From positions 248,001 to 312,000 of the forward strand of contig NZ_CADFDB010000005.1 in the NCBI RefSeq assembly GCF_902832845.1: 64,000 nucleotides of DNA, given 5' to 3'. A program made the position numbers and the translations under genes. Every line of letters begins with the position of its first letter. Within the stretch, counting starts at the first letter, position 1. This DNA comes from Burkholderia metallica. Lineage in GTDB: Bacteria > Pseudomonadota > Gammaproteobacteria > Burkholderiales > Burkholderiaceae. Shown here one piece after another: positions 1-10,871 of this stretch. Below the pieces are notes generated by a model. That model did not search any database, was not told the DNA's origin, and saw nothing but the letters and a program-made list of their open reading frames with translations.

Positions 1-227
1 ACGGCGCCCCGGGCTTGCCGCGCGATTCCAGGAATTCCCGGCAAGTTTGGCGATTTGTCTGCAAATATCGCCCTTCTGCCGGGATTTTTGCAAATCGGGT
101 CGGAAGATTTCCGCCGCTGCGAAGGCTTATCCAACAGGTTGCGCAAGACGCGTCGCGCCTTTTTGCAAGCGCCCGCGTTCGAGCCCACTTGCGCAATCGA
201 GCATTTTTTTCACACTTAGGGGCTTGT

Positions 228-2627
<2,400 letters not shown>

Positions 2628-2642
2628 CGCCCGGTAATGCAT

Positions 2643-2681
2643 CTTCACCGAAGGCGCCGCGCCGTCGCGCCTTCGGTGAAG
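2643..2681 (+). terminator. Long hairpin downstream of ppsA
   Basis: A perfect 15-base inverted repeat (arms 2643-2657 and 2667-2681, nine-base loop) starts 16 bases after the ppsA stop codon. It has no T-run, so it is more likely an mRNA 3'-end stabiliser or part of a two-hairpin terminator with the next element. Confidence 0.55.
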
Positions 2682-2705
2682 GCAAAATGCAAGGTTCATG
2701 CTATA

Positions 2706-2735
2706 AACACCCCGGTAAGCACCGGGGTGTTTTTA
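2706..2735 (+). terminator. Rho-independent terminator of ppsA
   Basis: AACACCCCGG and CCGGGGTGTT form a GC-rich stem around a TAAGCA loop, followed directly by a T-rich tract. It lies about 80 bases after the ppsA stop and before the nfeD-like gene, so it separates the two transcription units. Confidence 0.85.
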
Positions 2736-2772
2736 TTTGTCGGTACGCGTCGATGTTTTTCTGGAGACCGCA

Positions 2773-3207
2773 ATGATTTCGGGGCATCTGTTCTGGTGGA
2801 TCGGGGGCGGCGTGCTGGTCGTGGCCGAATTGCTGACCGGCACGTTCTATCTGTTGATGATCGCGCTCGGCTTTTTCGCGGGCGGGCTGTTGCAACTGGC
2901 CGGTGTCGCGCCGCACGTGCAGTTCGGCGCGGCCGCCGCGGTGGCGATCATCGCGATGGTCGTGCTGCGCCGCTCGGGGCTCGGCCGCAAGCAGAAGCGC
3001 GACACGTCGACGAATCCCGACGTCAATCTCGACATCGGCGCGACCGTCACGGTCGACGCGTGGCGTGACGGCCGCGCGCGCGTGCAGTATCGCGGCGCCG
3101 ACTGGGACGTCGAACTCGCGAACGGCGAGCGCGACGATGCGCGCGTGTACCAGGTGAGTGCCGTGCGCGGCAATTGTCTCGTGGTCGTGGCGAAACCGGC
3201 GGGCTGA
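2773..3207 (+). CDS. NfeD-like membrane protein
   Basis: 144-residue integral membrane protein of the NfeD/YbbJ type. Two or three hydrophobic helices fill residues 3-70, and the C-terminal half (about 85-140) matches the small OB-fold NfeD domain, with the pattern DIGATVTVDAWRDGRARVQYRGADW. The start at 2773 is preceded by GGAG; an in-frame start at 2737 lacks a good ribosome site. The stop is 33 bases before the SPFH gene, so the two are almost certainly co-transcribed. NfeD and stomatin-like proteins are a conserved pair thought to act together in membrane microdomain organisation or protein quality control. The biochemical role is not known from sequence. Confidence 0.85.
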   Translation: MISGHLFWWIGGGVLVVAELLTGTFYLLMIALGFFAGGLLQLAGVAPHVQFGAAAAVAIIAMVVLRRSGLGRKQKRDTSTNPDVNLDIGATVTVDAWRDGRARVQYRGADWDVELANGERDDARVYQVSAVRGNCLVVVAKPAG

Positions 3208-3240
3208 CCGTCCGCCGATACAACAAGGAGGGAATACTTC

Positions 3241-4176
3241 ATGGATTCGCTGATCATCTGGGTGGTCCTGCTCGTCATCGCGATCGTGATCGTGTCGAAG
3301 ACGGTGAAGATCGTGCCGCAGCAGCATGCATGGGTGCTCGAGCGCTTCGGGCGCTATCACGCGACGCTGTCGCCCGGTCTCAATATCGTGCTGCCGTTCG
3401 TCGATCGCATCGCGTACCGGCATGTGCTGAAGGAAATCCCGCTCGACGTGCCGAGCCAGATCTGCATCACGCGCGACAACACGCAGCTGCAGGTCGACGG
3501 TGTGCTGTATTTCCAGGTGATGGACCCGATGAAGGCGTCGTACGGGTCGAGCAACTTCGTGCTTGCGATCACGCAGTTGTCGCAGACGATGCTGCGCTCG
3601 GTGATCGGCAAGCTGGAGCTCGACAAGACGTTCGAGGAGCGCGACTTCATCAACCACAGCATCGTGTCGGCGCTCGACGAGGCCGCCGCGAACTGGGGCG
3701 TGAAGGTGCTGCGCTACGAGATCAAGGACCTGACGCCGCCGAAGGAGATCCTGCACGCGATGCAGGCGCAGATCACCGCGGAGCGTGAAAAGCGCGCGCT
3801 GATCGCCGCATCCGAAGGCCGCAAGCAGGAGCAGATCAATCTCGCATCGGGCGCGCGTGAAGCCGCAATCCAGAAATCCGAAGGCGAGCGGCAGGCCGCG
3901 ATCAACCAGGCGCAGGGCGAAGCAGCCGCGATTCTGGCGGTGGCCGAGGCGAACGCGCAGGCGATCCAGAAGATAGCGAGCGCCATCCAGTCGCAGGGCG
4001 GGATGGATGCGGTGAACCTGAAGGTTGCCGAGCAATATGTCGGCGCGTTCTCGAATCTCGCGAAGCAGGGCAACACGCTGATCGTGCCGTCGAACCTGTC
4101 GGATCTCGGTACGGCGATCTCGTCGGCGCTGACGATCGTCAAAACTGCGGGGGCGGCTTCCGGCGGGAAGGGCTGA
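3241..4176 (+). CDS. Stomatin/SPFH (QmcA-like) membrane protein
   Basis: 311 residues: one N-terminal transmembrane helix (about 4-22), an SPFH/band 7 domain (about 25-190, including RFGRYHATLSPGLN), then an alanine- and glutamate-rich helical segment (about 180-260) typical of oligomerising stomatins, and a short glycine-rich tail. A strong AAGGAGGG ribosome site sits about seven bases before the ATG. It follows the NfeD-like gene, the usual partner. The family is inner-membrane anchored and forms large ring or cage assemblies; in E. coli the counterparts are QmcA and YbbJ. Exact function in this organism is inferred only from the family. Confidence 0.9.
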   Translation: MDSLIIWVVLLVIAIVIVSKTVKIVPQQHAWVLERFGRYHATLSPGLNIVLPFVDRIAYRHVLKEIPLDVPSQICITRDNTQLQVDGVLYFQVMDPMKASYGSSNFVLAITQLSQTMLRSVIGKLELDKTFEERDFINHSIVSALDEAAANWGVKVLRYEIKDLTPPKEILHAMQAQITAEREKRALIAASEGRKQEQINLASGAREAAIQKSEGERQAAINQAQGEAAAILAVAEANAQAIQKIASAIQSQGGMDAVNLKVAEQYVGAFSNLAKQGNTLIVPSNLSDLGTAISSALTIVKTAGAASGGKG

Positions 4177-4363
4177 GTCGGGCCTGCACAGCGCACCGGC
4201 GGCAGCCGCGTGCGTTCGGTATGCGGCCAATCGTCGCGCAACGGGCGGCGCGGATGATGACGGCGCCTTTCTTCAGTCGAACCGGGCGGTGTGGCGGCAC
4301 TTCGCCGCTCCGGCCGCCGCGCCGGGCAGCCGGCACACACCAGGCTCGGCTAGCCCACCAAAG

Positions 4364-4394
4364 CGACACGGCCCGCTTCGAGCGGGCCGTGTCG
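4364..4394 (-). terminator. Hairpin terminator of smpB, possibly bidirectional
   Basis: A perfect 14-base inverted repeat, CGACACGGCCCGCT and AGCGGGCCGTGTCG, around a TCG loop, lies between the convergent SPFH gene and smpB. Read on the minus strand it follows the smpB stop. The T-run is weak. Confidence 0.7.
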
Positions 4395-4416
4395 TGTGAG
4401 AAGCGCGTCGCGCGCG

Positions 4417-4863
4417 TCAGGTGCCGGCGCGCATGATGCGTGCCTTTTCGCGTTCCCAGTCGCGCTTCTTCTCGGTTTCGCGCTTGTCGTGCAGCTTCTT
4501 GCCCTTCGCGAGCGCGATGTCGCACTTCACGCGACCGCCCTTGTAGTGGAAGTTCAGCGGCACGAGCGTGTAGCCGCGCTGCTCGACCTTGCCGATCAGT
4601 TTCTTGATTTCCTCGCGGTGCAGCAGCAGCTTGCGCGTGCGGACCGGGTCGGGCTTGATGTGCGTCGAGGCTTCGGGCAGCGGGCTGATATGGGTGCCGA
4701 TCAGGAAGATCTCGGCGTTCTTCACCACGACGTAGCCTTCCTTGATCTGGCCGCGCCCGGCGCGCAGCGCCTTGACTTCCCAGCCCTCAAGCACGAGCCC
4801 CGCTTCGTAGCGTTCCTCGATGTGATAATCGAAGTGCGCTTTCCTGTTGTCGATGATGCTCAT
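4417..4863 (-). CDS. smpB: SsrA-binding protein SmpB
   Basis: 148 residues, the usual SmpB length. It binds tmRNA and delivers it to stalled ribosomes for trans-translation. The sequence carries the family OB-fold motifs ([19 protein letters not shown] near residues 16-34, then [10 protein letters not shown]) and the basic C-terminal tail ([20 protein letters not shown]) that mimics the anticodon arm in the decoding centre. It is divergent from ratA, 98 bases away, a common proteobacterial arrangement. The tmRNA gene itself is not in this window. Confidence 0.97.
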
Positions 4864-4961
4864 GAAAGGATCGGGCCAACTCGTTTAAAATCACGATTTT
4901 AGCAAAGCGGGGCGGTAATCGCCCGGCTTGCTTTCTCACCTTGAGCGGTGCCGCGCGATTT

Positions 4962-5399
4962 ATGGCAGATGTCCAGAAAACCGTATTGATCCGTCATTCG
5001 GCGGAACAGATGTTCGACCTCGTCACCGACGTGGCCGACTACCCCAATTTCCTGCCCTGGTGCGGCGGTGTCGAGATTCGCCGTCAGGACGAGAGCGGGA
5101 TGGAAGCGCGCATCGACATCAACTTCAAGGGCATCAAGCAGCATTTCGCGACGCGCAACACGCAGCAGCGCCCGACGCGGATCGACATGGAGTTCACGGA
5201 CGGCCCGTTCAAGAAGTTCACGGGCTCGTGGCGCTTCACGGCGCTGCGTGCCGATGCGTGCAAGATCGAATTCGCGCTGCACTACGAGTTTTCGAGCATC
5301 CTGCTCGAAAAGATCATCGGGCCGGTGTTCAGCCACATCGCGAACACGTTCGTCGATTCGTTCGTGAAACGCGCCGACCAGCGCTACGGGAAGGGGTGA
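4962..5399 (+). CDS. ratA: RatA/COQ10-type START-like protein
   Basis: 145-residue protein of the polyketide cyclase/START fold. The N-terminal VDVADYPNFLPWC-like stretch (here LVTDVADYPNFLPWCGG near residues 24-40) is diagnostic for the RatA/COQ10 group. E. coli RatA was described as a toxin that blocks 70S ribosome assembly, while the family resemblance to COQ10 suggests ubiquinone binding; the sequence does not decide between them. I chose the ATG at 4962 because MADVQKTVLIRHSAEQ matches the family start; an upstream TTG at 4941 is possible. It sits 98 bases from the divergent smpB and five bases before rnfH. Confidence 0.9.
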   Translation: MADVQKTVLIRHSAEQMFDLVTDVADYPNFLPWCGGVEIRRQDESGMEARIDINFKGIKQHFATRNTQQRPTRIDMEFTDGPFKKFTGSWRFTALRADACKIEFALHYEFSSILLEKIIGPVFSHIANTFVDSFVKRADQRYGKG

Positions 5400-5403
5400 C
5401 GCG

Positions 5404-5727
5404 ATGCTGTCGATCGAAGTCTGCTACGCGCTGCCCGATCGCCAGACGGTGATTGCGTTGTCGCTGCCCGAAGGGGCGACCGTTCGTTCGGCGATCGACG
5501 CGAGCGGCGTGCTCGCGCTGCATCCGGAAATCGATCTCGCGCACGCGAAGACGGGCGTGTACGGCAAGCTCGCGCCGCTCGACGCACCGCTCGCCGACCA
5601 CGACCGCGTCGAGATCTACCGCCCGCTGATCGTCGATCCGAAGCTCGCGCGCCAGCGGCGCGTCGACAAGTCGCGCCGCGACGGCTCCATCGAGGGCCGC
5701 AAGTGGATGCACAAGGACGCGCGCTGA
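5404..5727 (+). CDS. rnfH: RnfH family ubiquitin-like protein
   Basis: 107-residue protein of the RnfH (UPF0125) family, a small beta-grasp protein. The N terminus (MLSIEVCYALPDRQTVIALSLP) and the C-terminal segment DRVEIYRPLIVDPKLARQRRVDK are family signatures. It starts four bases after the ratA stop, so the two are translated from one mRNA, as in most beta- and gammaproteobacteria. Its function is poorly understood; the name comes from a gene linked to the Rnf complex in Rhodobacter. Confidence 0.92.
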   Translation: MLSIEVCYALPDRQTVIALSLPEGATVRSAIDASGVLALHPEIDLAHAKTGVYGKLAPLDAPLADHDRVEIYRPLIVDPKLARQRRVDKSRRDGSIEGRKWMHKDAR

Positions 5728-5780
5728 CGCGGGCCGGCCCGCGATTTTCGCCACGATTCTTCGCCCGCTTTTGCCCGCTC

Positions 5781-5813
5781 GAACGCCGCGATGCTCAGTG
5801 AGCCGCGGCGTTC
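5781..5813 (-). terminator. Hairpin overlapping the end of the DMT transporter gene
   Basis: A 10-base inverted repeat (GAACGCCGCG at 5781-5790, CGCGGCGTTC at 5804-5813) straddles the stop codon of the DMT transporter and lies between two convergent genes. There is no clear T-run, so its action as a terminator is a guess. Confidence 0.4.
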
Positions 5814-6778
5814 GCGTTTGGCGGCGCGCTTCCCGACGCATCGCCTCCGGCGGGCGTGTCACCGTGTTGCCGCACCGATCCGTAGACGCCCGCGAGCAGC
5901 AGCACCAGCGCGGCGATTTCGAGCACATGCGGCATCCGCTGGTCGTACACGAATGCATAAAGCATCGCGAACACGGTTTCGAACACGATCAACTGGCCCG
6001 ACAGCGTGAGCGGCAGCCGCTTCGATGCGGCGTTCCACAGGCCGTTGCCGAGCCACGACGCGCCGATCGCGAGCACGAGGTTCAGCAGCCAGAACAACTG
6101 CCAGCGCGACGCCGGGACCGCTGCCTGCACCGTGCCGGCCGGCAGCGCGAGGATCGCGATCCAGCAGAGCCCGCCGATCAGGCCCGTCACGACACCCCAC
6201 AGCACCGACCACTCGTTGCCGCCGAAATGGTGGTGGCGCTGCAGATAGCGTGCGTTCGCGACCGCATACCAGGTCCAGCTCGCGAGCGCGCCCGCCGCGC
6301 ATGCGATGCCGGCGAGCTTCTGGCCGAGCGTCGTCGCATGCGCGGCTTCGGACGTGAACAGGTCGACGTTGATGCAGACGATGCCCGCGATCACCAGCAC
6401 GAGCGGGGCGGCGAGCCGTCGCAGCGGCACGGCGCCGTGGTCGCCGAGGCCCGCGAGCGTGACCGTGACGGGCAGCACGCCGACGATCAGCGAACTGGGC
6501 GCGATGCCGATCAAATGCACGGCGCCCGACAGCAGCATGTAGTACGCGACGTTGCCGACGACGGCGAGCCTGACCAGCGCGACGAGATCCTCGCGGGTCA
6601 GCCGCGCCAGCAGCGAGCGGGCGGCCGGCAGCGCCGCAGCCAACGACACGAGGCCGTACATCGCATAGCGGCCGGCGCTCAGCAAGAGCGGCGAGAAGTC
6701 GGTCAGCAGCCGCGGAACGAGAAACACCATGCCCCACAGGGCGCCAGCCAGGACACCATAGATCACACCGCGCTGCAT
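5795..6778 (-). CDS. DMT superfamily (EamA) transporter
   Basis: 327-residue polytopic membrane protein with about ten hydrophobic helices and the two-repeat EamA architecture (first repeat begins GVIYGVLAGALWGMVF; second near the middle, SWTWYAVANARYL). Such proteins usually export amino acids or small metabolites, but the substrate cannot be read from the sequence. The ATG at 6778 has GGAG seven bases upstream and is preferred over an ATG at 6796. It is convergent with rnfH and begins the stretch of accessory genes that separates rnfH from guaB here. Confidence 0.85.
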   Translation of the reverse strand: MQRGVIYGVLAGALWGMVFLVPRLLTDFSPLLLSAGRYAMYGLVSLAAALPAARSLLARLTREDLVALVRLAVVGNVAYYMLLSGAVHLIGIAPSSLIVGVLPVTVTLAGLGDHGAVPLRRLAAPLVLVIAGIVCINVDLFTSEAAHATTLGQKLAGIACAAGALASWTWYAVANARYLQRHHHFGGNEWSVLWGVVTGLIGGLCWIAILALPAGTVQAAVPASRWQLFWLLNLVLAIGASWLGNGLWNAASKRLPLTLSGQLIVFETVFAMLYAFVYDQRMPHVLEIAALVLLLAGVYGSVRQHGDTPAGGDASGSAPPNANAAAH

Positions 6779-6914
6779 CGACCGCTCCGAACACATGACT
6801 GACGAGCGCGCATCTTAGGACGCGGTCGCCCGCGTCGTCTTGTTCATTCCTGCACTCCGCGCACGGCGAGATCCCGGCGTGCCGCGTGCGCGGGCGATCG
6901 CGGCAGCCGATGGT

Positions 6915-7595
6915 TCATTCGTCAGCCGAATCGGGCGTTGCCCCTGCGTGTTTTCCCGGCGCTCGCGCCGGCCGGCGCACGGCGCGCAGCGTTCCGCTGT
7001 TGCCGCCGCCGCAGTAGAAGCGGTCGTGGCCGTCGGATTCGAGCCCCGACACGCCGGCGCCCGGCGGCATGTCGACCTGCTCGAGCACCTCTCCCGTGCG
7101 CGGATCGACACGCCGCAGGTTGCTCTGGTCGGCCTCCCAGGTGCCGTGCCACAGCTCGCCGTCGACCCACGTCACGCCGGTGACGAAGCGGTTCGATTCG
7201 ATCGTGCGCAGCACGGCGCCCGATTGCGGATCCACCTGGTGAATCTTGCGTTCGCGATACTGGCCGACCCACAGCGTGCCTTCGGCCCATGCCAGCCCCG
7301 AATCGCCGCCGCCGCCGGGGGCCGGAATCGTCGCGAGCACGCGGCCCGATTCGGGATCGAGCTTCTCGATGCGGTTCTCGACGATCTGGTACAGGTGGCG
7401 GCCGTCGAACGCCGTGCCCGCATGCGCGGCGACGTCGATCGAGCGGACGGCCGTGCCGCGTTCCGGGTCGAGCGCGTTCAGCTTGTCGCCGGATGCGTAC
7501 CACACGTACTGCCCGTCGAAGGTGACGCCGTGTACGCCGTCGACGCCCGGAAACGGGCCGTATTCGCGAAGAATGTCTGCACTGGAGCGTTTCAT
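6915..7595 (-). CDS. Beta-propeller protein (Vgb/SMP-30-like)
   Basis: 226 residues built from repeated blades with a regular aromatic pattern, such as GVHGVTFDGQYVWYASGD, GTAFDGRHLYQIVENRI, GLAWAEGTLWVGQYRERKI and GVTWVDGELWHGTWEADQ, giving roughly five repeats of 40-45 residues, each ending near LDPE/VDPR-x-G. This resembles YncE/Vgb or glutaminyl cyclase-like propellers; no catalytic signature could be assigned. No signal peptide is visible. The ATG at 7595 has GAGGTG six bases upstream; an ATG at 7625 lies two bases after the stop of the HTH regulator gene. The tight spacing indicates one operon and perhaps translational coupling. Confidence 0.75.
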   Translation of the reverse strand: MKRSSADILREYGPFPGVDGVHGVTFDGQYVWYASGDKLNALDPERGTAVRSIDVAAHAGTAFDGRHLYQIVENRIEKLDPESGRVLATIPAPGGGGDSGLAWAEGTLWVGQYRERKIHQVDPQSGAVLRTIESNRFVTGVTWVDGELWHGTWEADQSNLRRVDPRTGEVLEQVDMPPGAGVSGLESDGHDRFYCGGGNSGTLRAVRRPARAPGKHAGATPDSADE

Positions 7596-7626
7596 GTTCG
7601 TCACCTCGTCGTTCGGTGAGGTCATC

Positions 7627-8847
7627 CTAGTCGCCCGGCAGCGGGGCAGGGAGTAACAAGGTCGTCGCGAAACCGGGCAGCGGCGGCGTCATCCATCGGC
7701 GTGCGCGGCCGCGGCCGAGCGGCTGGACCTTGTCCGCTTCGGCGAGCGCGTCGAGCGCGCGTTGCACGGTGCGCTGGCTCGCGCCGAGCGCCAGCGCCAG
7801 CGCGGAGCTCGACCACGCTTCGCCGTCGGCGAGCAGCGCGAGCACGGCCGCGTGGCGGTCATCGACCGGGCGCGCCAGCACGACGGTTTCGCGTACGCCG
7901 AGCGGTTCGAGCGCGAAGCCGCGCGGCGTGGCAACCACGTTCGCGAGTGGCCGCAGTACCGCGCGCAGCCGGCCGATCTCGACGCGCAGGCGCGCGCGAT
8001 GCGACTCGTCCGCCAGTTTCGCGCGGAACGCGGCAGCGACGAGCGCGTTGCGCGACACGTCGGCCGGCCATGCCTCGCCGAGCGAGCGGGCGAGCACGAA
8101 CAGCACGGGCCGCCGCGCGAGCGACACGGTCGTGCGCGCGTCGCGCACCGTGTGGCGGCACGCATCGACGACGAGCGCGTTCGACGCGAACAGCGTCTCG
8201 ACTTCGTCGAGCTGCACGAGCCGCGACGTGCCGCGCGCGATGAGGCGCGCGGCCGGTGCGTCGAGCACGCGGGCCGCTGTGTCGACCTCGGCCGTCAGTG
8301 CGGCGATGCCGGCGTCGCGGGCCGCTGCGCGTGCCCGGGTGAGCGCCGCGCGGGCCGCGTGAGGCCGGATGCGGCGCATCGCGATGCCGGCCGCGATCAG
8401 CTCGTGCGCGGCGCGCGACGCGGGCGGCAGCGGCGCGGGATCGAGATTCGCGAGCAGTCGTTCGGCATCGTCGAGCCGACCGATCAGCAGCAGCCGGCGC
8501 ACGCCGAGATAGCGCGCATGCGCGGCGTTCGCGTGGTCGCCGTGCGCGTCGAGCGTCGCGCACGCGGTATCGAGCGCGCGTGTCGGCCAGCGCAGGTCGC
8601 GCGACGCGAGCGCAATCTCCGCTTCGGCGACGACGCAGCGTGCACGCGCTACGGCCTCCTTCGGGCCGAACGCGCGGGCCGCGCCGCGCACGAGTGCGCG
8701 CGCGCGTTCGAAATCGCCGAGCTGCGCCATCGCGATCCCGCGCAGCGCGAGCGCCGGCGCATCGTCGCGCAGCGCGACGCGGTTCAGCGCGCCGAGCGCG
8801 TCACCGGCGGCGAGTGCGCGCGCGGCCGCGGTGATCAGTGAATCCAT
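7627..8847 (-). CDS. HTH regulator with alpha-helical repeat N terminus
   Basis: 406 residues. The first ~250 are alanine- and arginine-rich helices with TPR-like spacing (for example ALALRGIAMAQLGDFERARA near 32-51). Residues about 270-330 resemble a BTAD/transcriptional-activator-like segment (RARLRVEIGRLRAVLRPLANV), and the C terminus (about 345-395) is a winged-helix domain with the recognition-helix pattern GASQRTVQRALDALAEADKVQ. I cannot name the family closely. The gene overlaps or abuts the propeller gene and is divergent from the DUF899 gene with about 115 bases between starts, so it may regulate that gene and its own operon. Confidence 0.7.
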   Translation of the reverse strand: MDSLITAAARALAAGDALGALNRVALRDDAPALALRGIAMAQLGDFERARALVRGAARAFGPKEAVARARCVVAEAEIALASRDLRWPTRALDTACATLDAHGDHANAAHARYLGVRRLLLIGRLDDAERLLANLDPAPLPPASRAAHELIAAGIAMRRIRPHAARAALTRARAAARDAGIAALTAEVDTAARVLDAPAARLIARGTSRLVQLDEVETLFASNALVVDACRHTVRDARTTVSLARRPVLFVLARSLGEAWPADVSRNALVAAAFRAKLADESHRARLRVEIGRLRAVLRPLANVVATPRGFALEPLGVRETVVLARPVDDRHAAVLALLADGEAWSSSALALALGASQRTVQRALDALAEADKVQPLGRGRARRWMTPPLPGFATTLLLPAPLPGD

Positions 8848-8961
8848 CCGAATCCCGACACACTTGTCACTCCCTCCGTTCCGATGCCCGCCCCTAATCT
8901 AGCACCACGCACACGGCACCGGACGCCGTGCCCGGATACCCATCGGAAGGAGGAACCCGCC

Positions 8962-9726
8962 ATGACGACCCATCTCACCGGAACGCGCGACGAATGGCTG
9001 GCCGCGCGCCGCGCGCTGCTCGACGCGGAAAAGGCGCTGACGCGGCAAAGCGACGCGCTCGCGCAACGGCGCCAGGCGCTGCCCTGGGTGCGCATCGACA
9101 AGACCTACCGGTTCGACACCGCGGACGGGCAGGCGACGCTCGACGACCTGTTTCGCGGCCGTTCGCAATTGCTCGTCTATCACTTCATGTTCGGTCCCGA
9201 CTACAAGGCCGACTGCCCGTCGTGCTCGGCGCTGGCCGATGGCTTCGACGGCTTCGCCGTGCACCTGGCGAACCACGACGTGACGCTCGCCGCCGTGTCG
9301 CGCGCGCCGCTCGCGAAGCTGCTCGCGTACCGGGAGCGGATGGGGTGGCGCTTTCCGTGGGCATCGTCGGTCGGCGGCGATTTCAACTTCGATTTCAACG
9401 TGTCGTTCACCGAAACGCAGCAGCGCGCGGGCGACGTCGAGTACAACTACGCGCGAGCGGGCCACGCGATGGACATGGACCCGCCGCCGGCGCCCGTCGT
9501 GCAGTTTGCGGCCACGTGCGGCACCGACGCGCTCACGTACTCGCGCGACCGGCCGGGGATGAGCGCGTTCGTGCGCGAGGACGGCAACGTCTATCACACG
9601 TACTCGACCTATGCGCGCGGGCTCGACGCGCTGTGGGGGATGTACCAGTGGCTCGATCGCGCGCCGCGCGGGCGCAACGAGGCCGGCCCGTGGTGGCGCC
9701 GTCATGACGAGTACGCGCGCGGCTGA
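8962..9726 (+). CDS. DUF899 thioredoxin-like protein
   Basis: 254-residue member of the DUF899 family, which adopts a thioredoxin-like fold. The sequence LVYHFMFGPDYKADCPSCSALADGFDG (about residues 71-97) contains the family's CPSC motif, equivalent in position to a thioredoxin active site, followed by family hallmarks RMGWRFPWASS and DFNFDFNVSF. The ATG at 8962 has AAGGAGGAA about seven bases upstream. The product probably acts in the cytoplasm as a redox protein of unknown substrate. It is followed 30 bases later by a DUF2182 gene and is divergent from the HTH regulator. Confidence 0.9.
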   Translation: MTTHLTGTRDEWLAARRALLDAEKALTRQSDALAQRRQALPWVRIDKTYRFDTADGQATLDDLFRGRSQLLVYHFMFGPDYKADCPSCSALADGFDGFAVHLANHDVTLAAVSRAPLAKLLAYRERMGWRFPWASSVGGDFNFDFNVSFTETQQRAGDVEYNYARAGHAMDMDPPPAPVVQFAATCGTDALTYSRDRPGMSAFVREDGNVYHTYSTYARGLDALWGMYQWLDRAPRGRNEAGPWWRRHDEYARG

Positions 9727-9756
9727 GCGCGGACCGGTAACGGACGGGCGCACGCG

Positions 9757-10575
9757 ATGAGATGGCCGGCAACCGGCGACACGGACCCCGATCCGGTGGT
9801 ATTCGGCGTGGCGGTCGGGGCCGTATTCGCCGTCGCCGCGATGGCGACGCTCGCGCAGTACGCGGCGATGGCCGCGATGGGCGCGGAACCGATGCCCGGC
9901 GGCGGGATGATCCCGGCCGCGTGGCTGCCGCCGTGCGGGTGGGGCGCCGGCCGCGCATTCGGCGCGTTCGCCGGGATGTGGGGCGCGATGACGGTGACGA
10001 TGATGCTGCCCGTCCTTGCGCCGATGCTCTGGCGATATCGTCAGAGCATCGGTCCGCAGGCGGCGGTGCGCCCGGCCGGGCTCGTCGTTCTCGCGGGGGC
10101 CGGGTATTTCGCGGTGTGGATGACAGTGGGGGCGCTCGTGTTTGCGGCCGGCGCCGCACTGACGAGCGTTGCGGCGCGGTGGCCGTGGCTGGCCCGTGCG
10201 ACGCCGTTCACGGCCGGCGCGGTCGTCCTGGCTGCCGGCGTTCTGCAATTCTCCGGATGGAAAGCACGGCGGCTGGCGTGCTGTCGGCACGACGCGACCT
10301 GCGCGCACCCGTCACGCGGGGACACCGGTGCCGCATGGCGGTACGGGGTGCGGGCCGCGTTGCGATGCGGGGCGTGTTGCGGGAACCTGATGACCGTCGC
10401 ACTGGCCGTCGGCATGATGGATCTGCGCGTGATGGCGGCCGTGACGGTTGCGATCGCCGCCGAGCGTCTGGCGCCGGCCGGCGGGCGTATCGGCGTGCGT
10501 ATCGCGCGGCTCGTCGGCTGCGTCGCGGCCGGCGGCGGCCTGGCGATGATCGCCCGCGGGGCCGGGCTGCTGTAA
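9757..10575 (+). CDS. DUF2182 integral membrane protein
   Basis: 272 residues with about six hydrophobic helices. The segment FAGMWGAMTVTMMLPVLAPML (near residues 69-89) matches the MMLPS-type methionine-rich helix typical of DUF2182, annotated by some as a predicted metal-binding membrane protein. Several Cys and His lie in the middle loop (RLACCRHDATCAH, then CGACCGN), which fits metal binding but does not prove it. It starts 30 bases after the DUF899 gene on the same strand and is probably co-transcribed with it. Confidence 0.75.
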   Translation: MRWPATGDTDPDPVVFGVAVGAVFAVAAMATLAQYAAMAAMGAEPMPGGGMIPAAWLPPCGWGAGRAFGAFAGMWGAMTVTMMLPVLAPMLWRYRQSIGPQAAVRPAGLVVLAGAGYFAVWMTVGALVFAAGAALTSVAARWPWLARATPFTAGAVVLAAGVLQFSGWKARRLACCRHDATCAHPSRGDTGAAWRYGVRAALRCGACCGNLMTVALAVGMMDLRVMAAVTVAIAAERLAPAGGRIGVRIARLVGCVAAGGGLAMIARGAGLL

Positions 10576-10659
10576 TGCACGGAACACGCGGAAGACGCAG
10601 AAGGCGGGCCGGTCCGGCACGGCGCCGGGCCACCCTTCATGGTCGTTGCCGCCGCCGCG

Positions 10660-10820
10660 TGGCCCGTCCGCAACAGCCGGGCGAGCCGTTTCGCGACCGT
10701 TTGCGCGAATGGGGCGATGCGGCGATGAAACGAAAGGCGATCGAAAACGAACCGAACGGCGATCCGAACGATTCGGCCCCCGAACGGCCGAAACCGGCTA
10801 AGCCGTTGTTCGTGTTGTGA
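10660..10820 (+). CDS. Possible small ORF upstream of guaB
   Basis: A GTG-started frame of 53 codons reads [20 protein letters not shown] and ends KPLFVL. Codon choice in the last ~30 codons (GAA, CCG, AAC, GAT, TCG) is coding-like, the product is hydrophilic and proline-rich, and it ends 51 bases before guaB. No ribosome site is visible before the GTG, and an internal ATG at 10724 would give only 32 residues. The rest of the 10576-10871 gap holds nothing else I can name. It could also be the eroded tail of a gene that normally lies between rnfH and guaB. Confidence 0.3.
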
Positions 10821-10846
10821 AAATTCGCGGCGCTTCGCGTATAATT
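10816..10846 (+). promoter_or_regulatory. Candidate sigma-70 promoter of guaB
   Basis: A perfect TATAAT at 10841-10846 lies 26 bases before the guaB start. The best -35 is TTGTGA at 10816-10821, with a long 19-base spacer. The -10 is convincing; the -35 is weak. Confidence 0.6.
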
Positions 10847-10871
10847 CGCTTTTGCGCCCATAGGATTTGCC

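Noticed and set aside
10576-10871. Purine riboswitch before guaB
   Set aside because: I saw no conserved purine riboswitch core, and such elements are not usual in betaproteobacteria.
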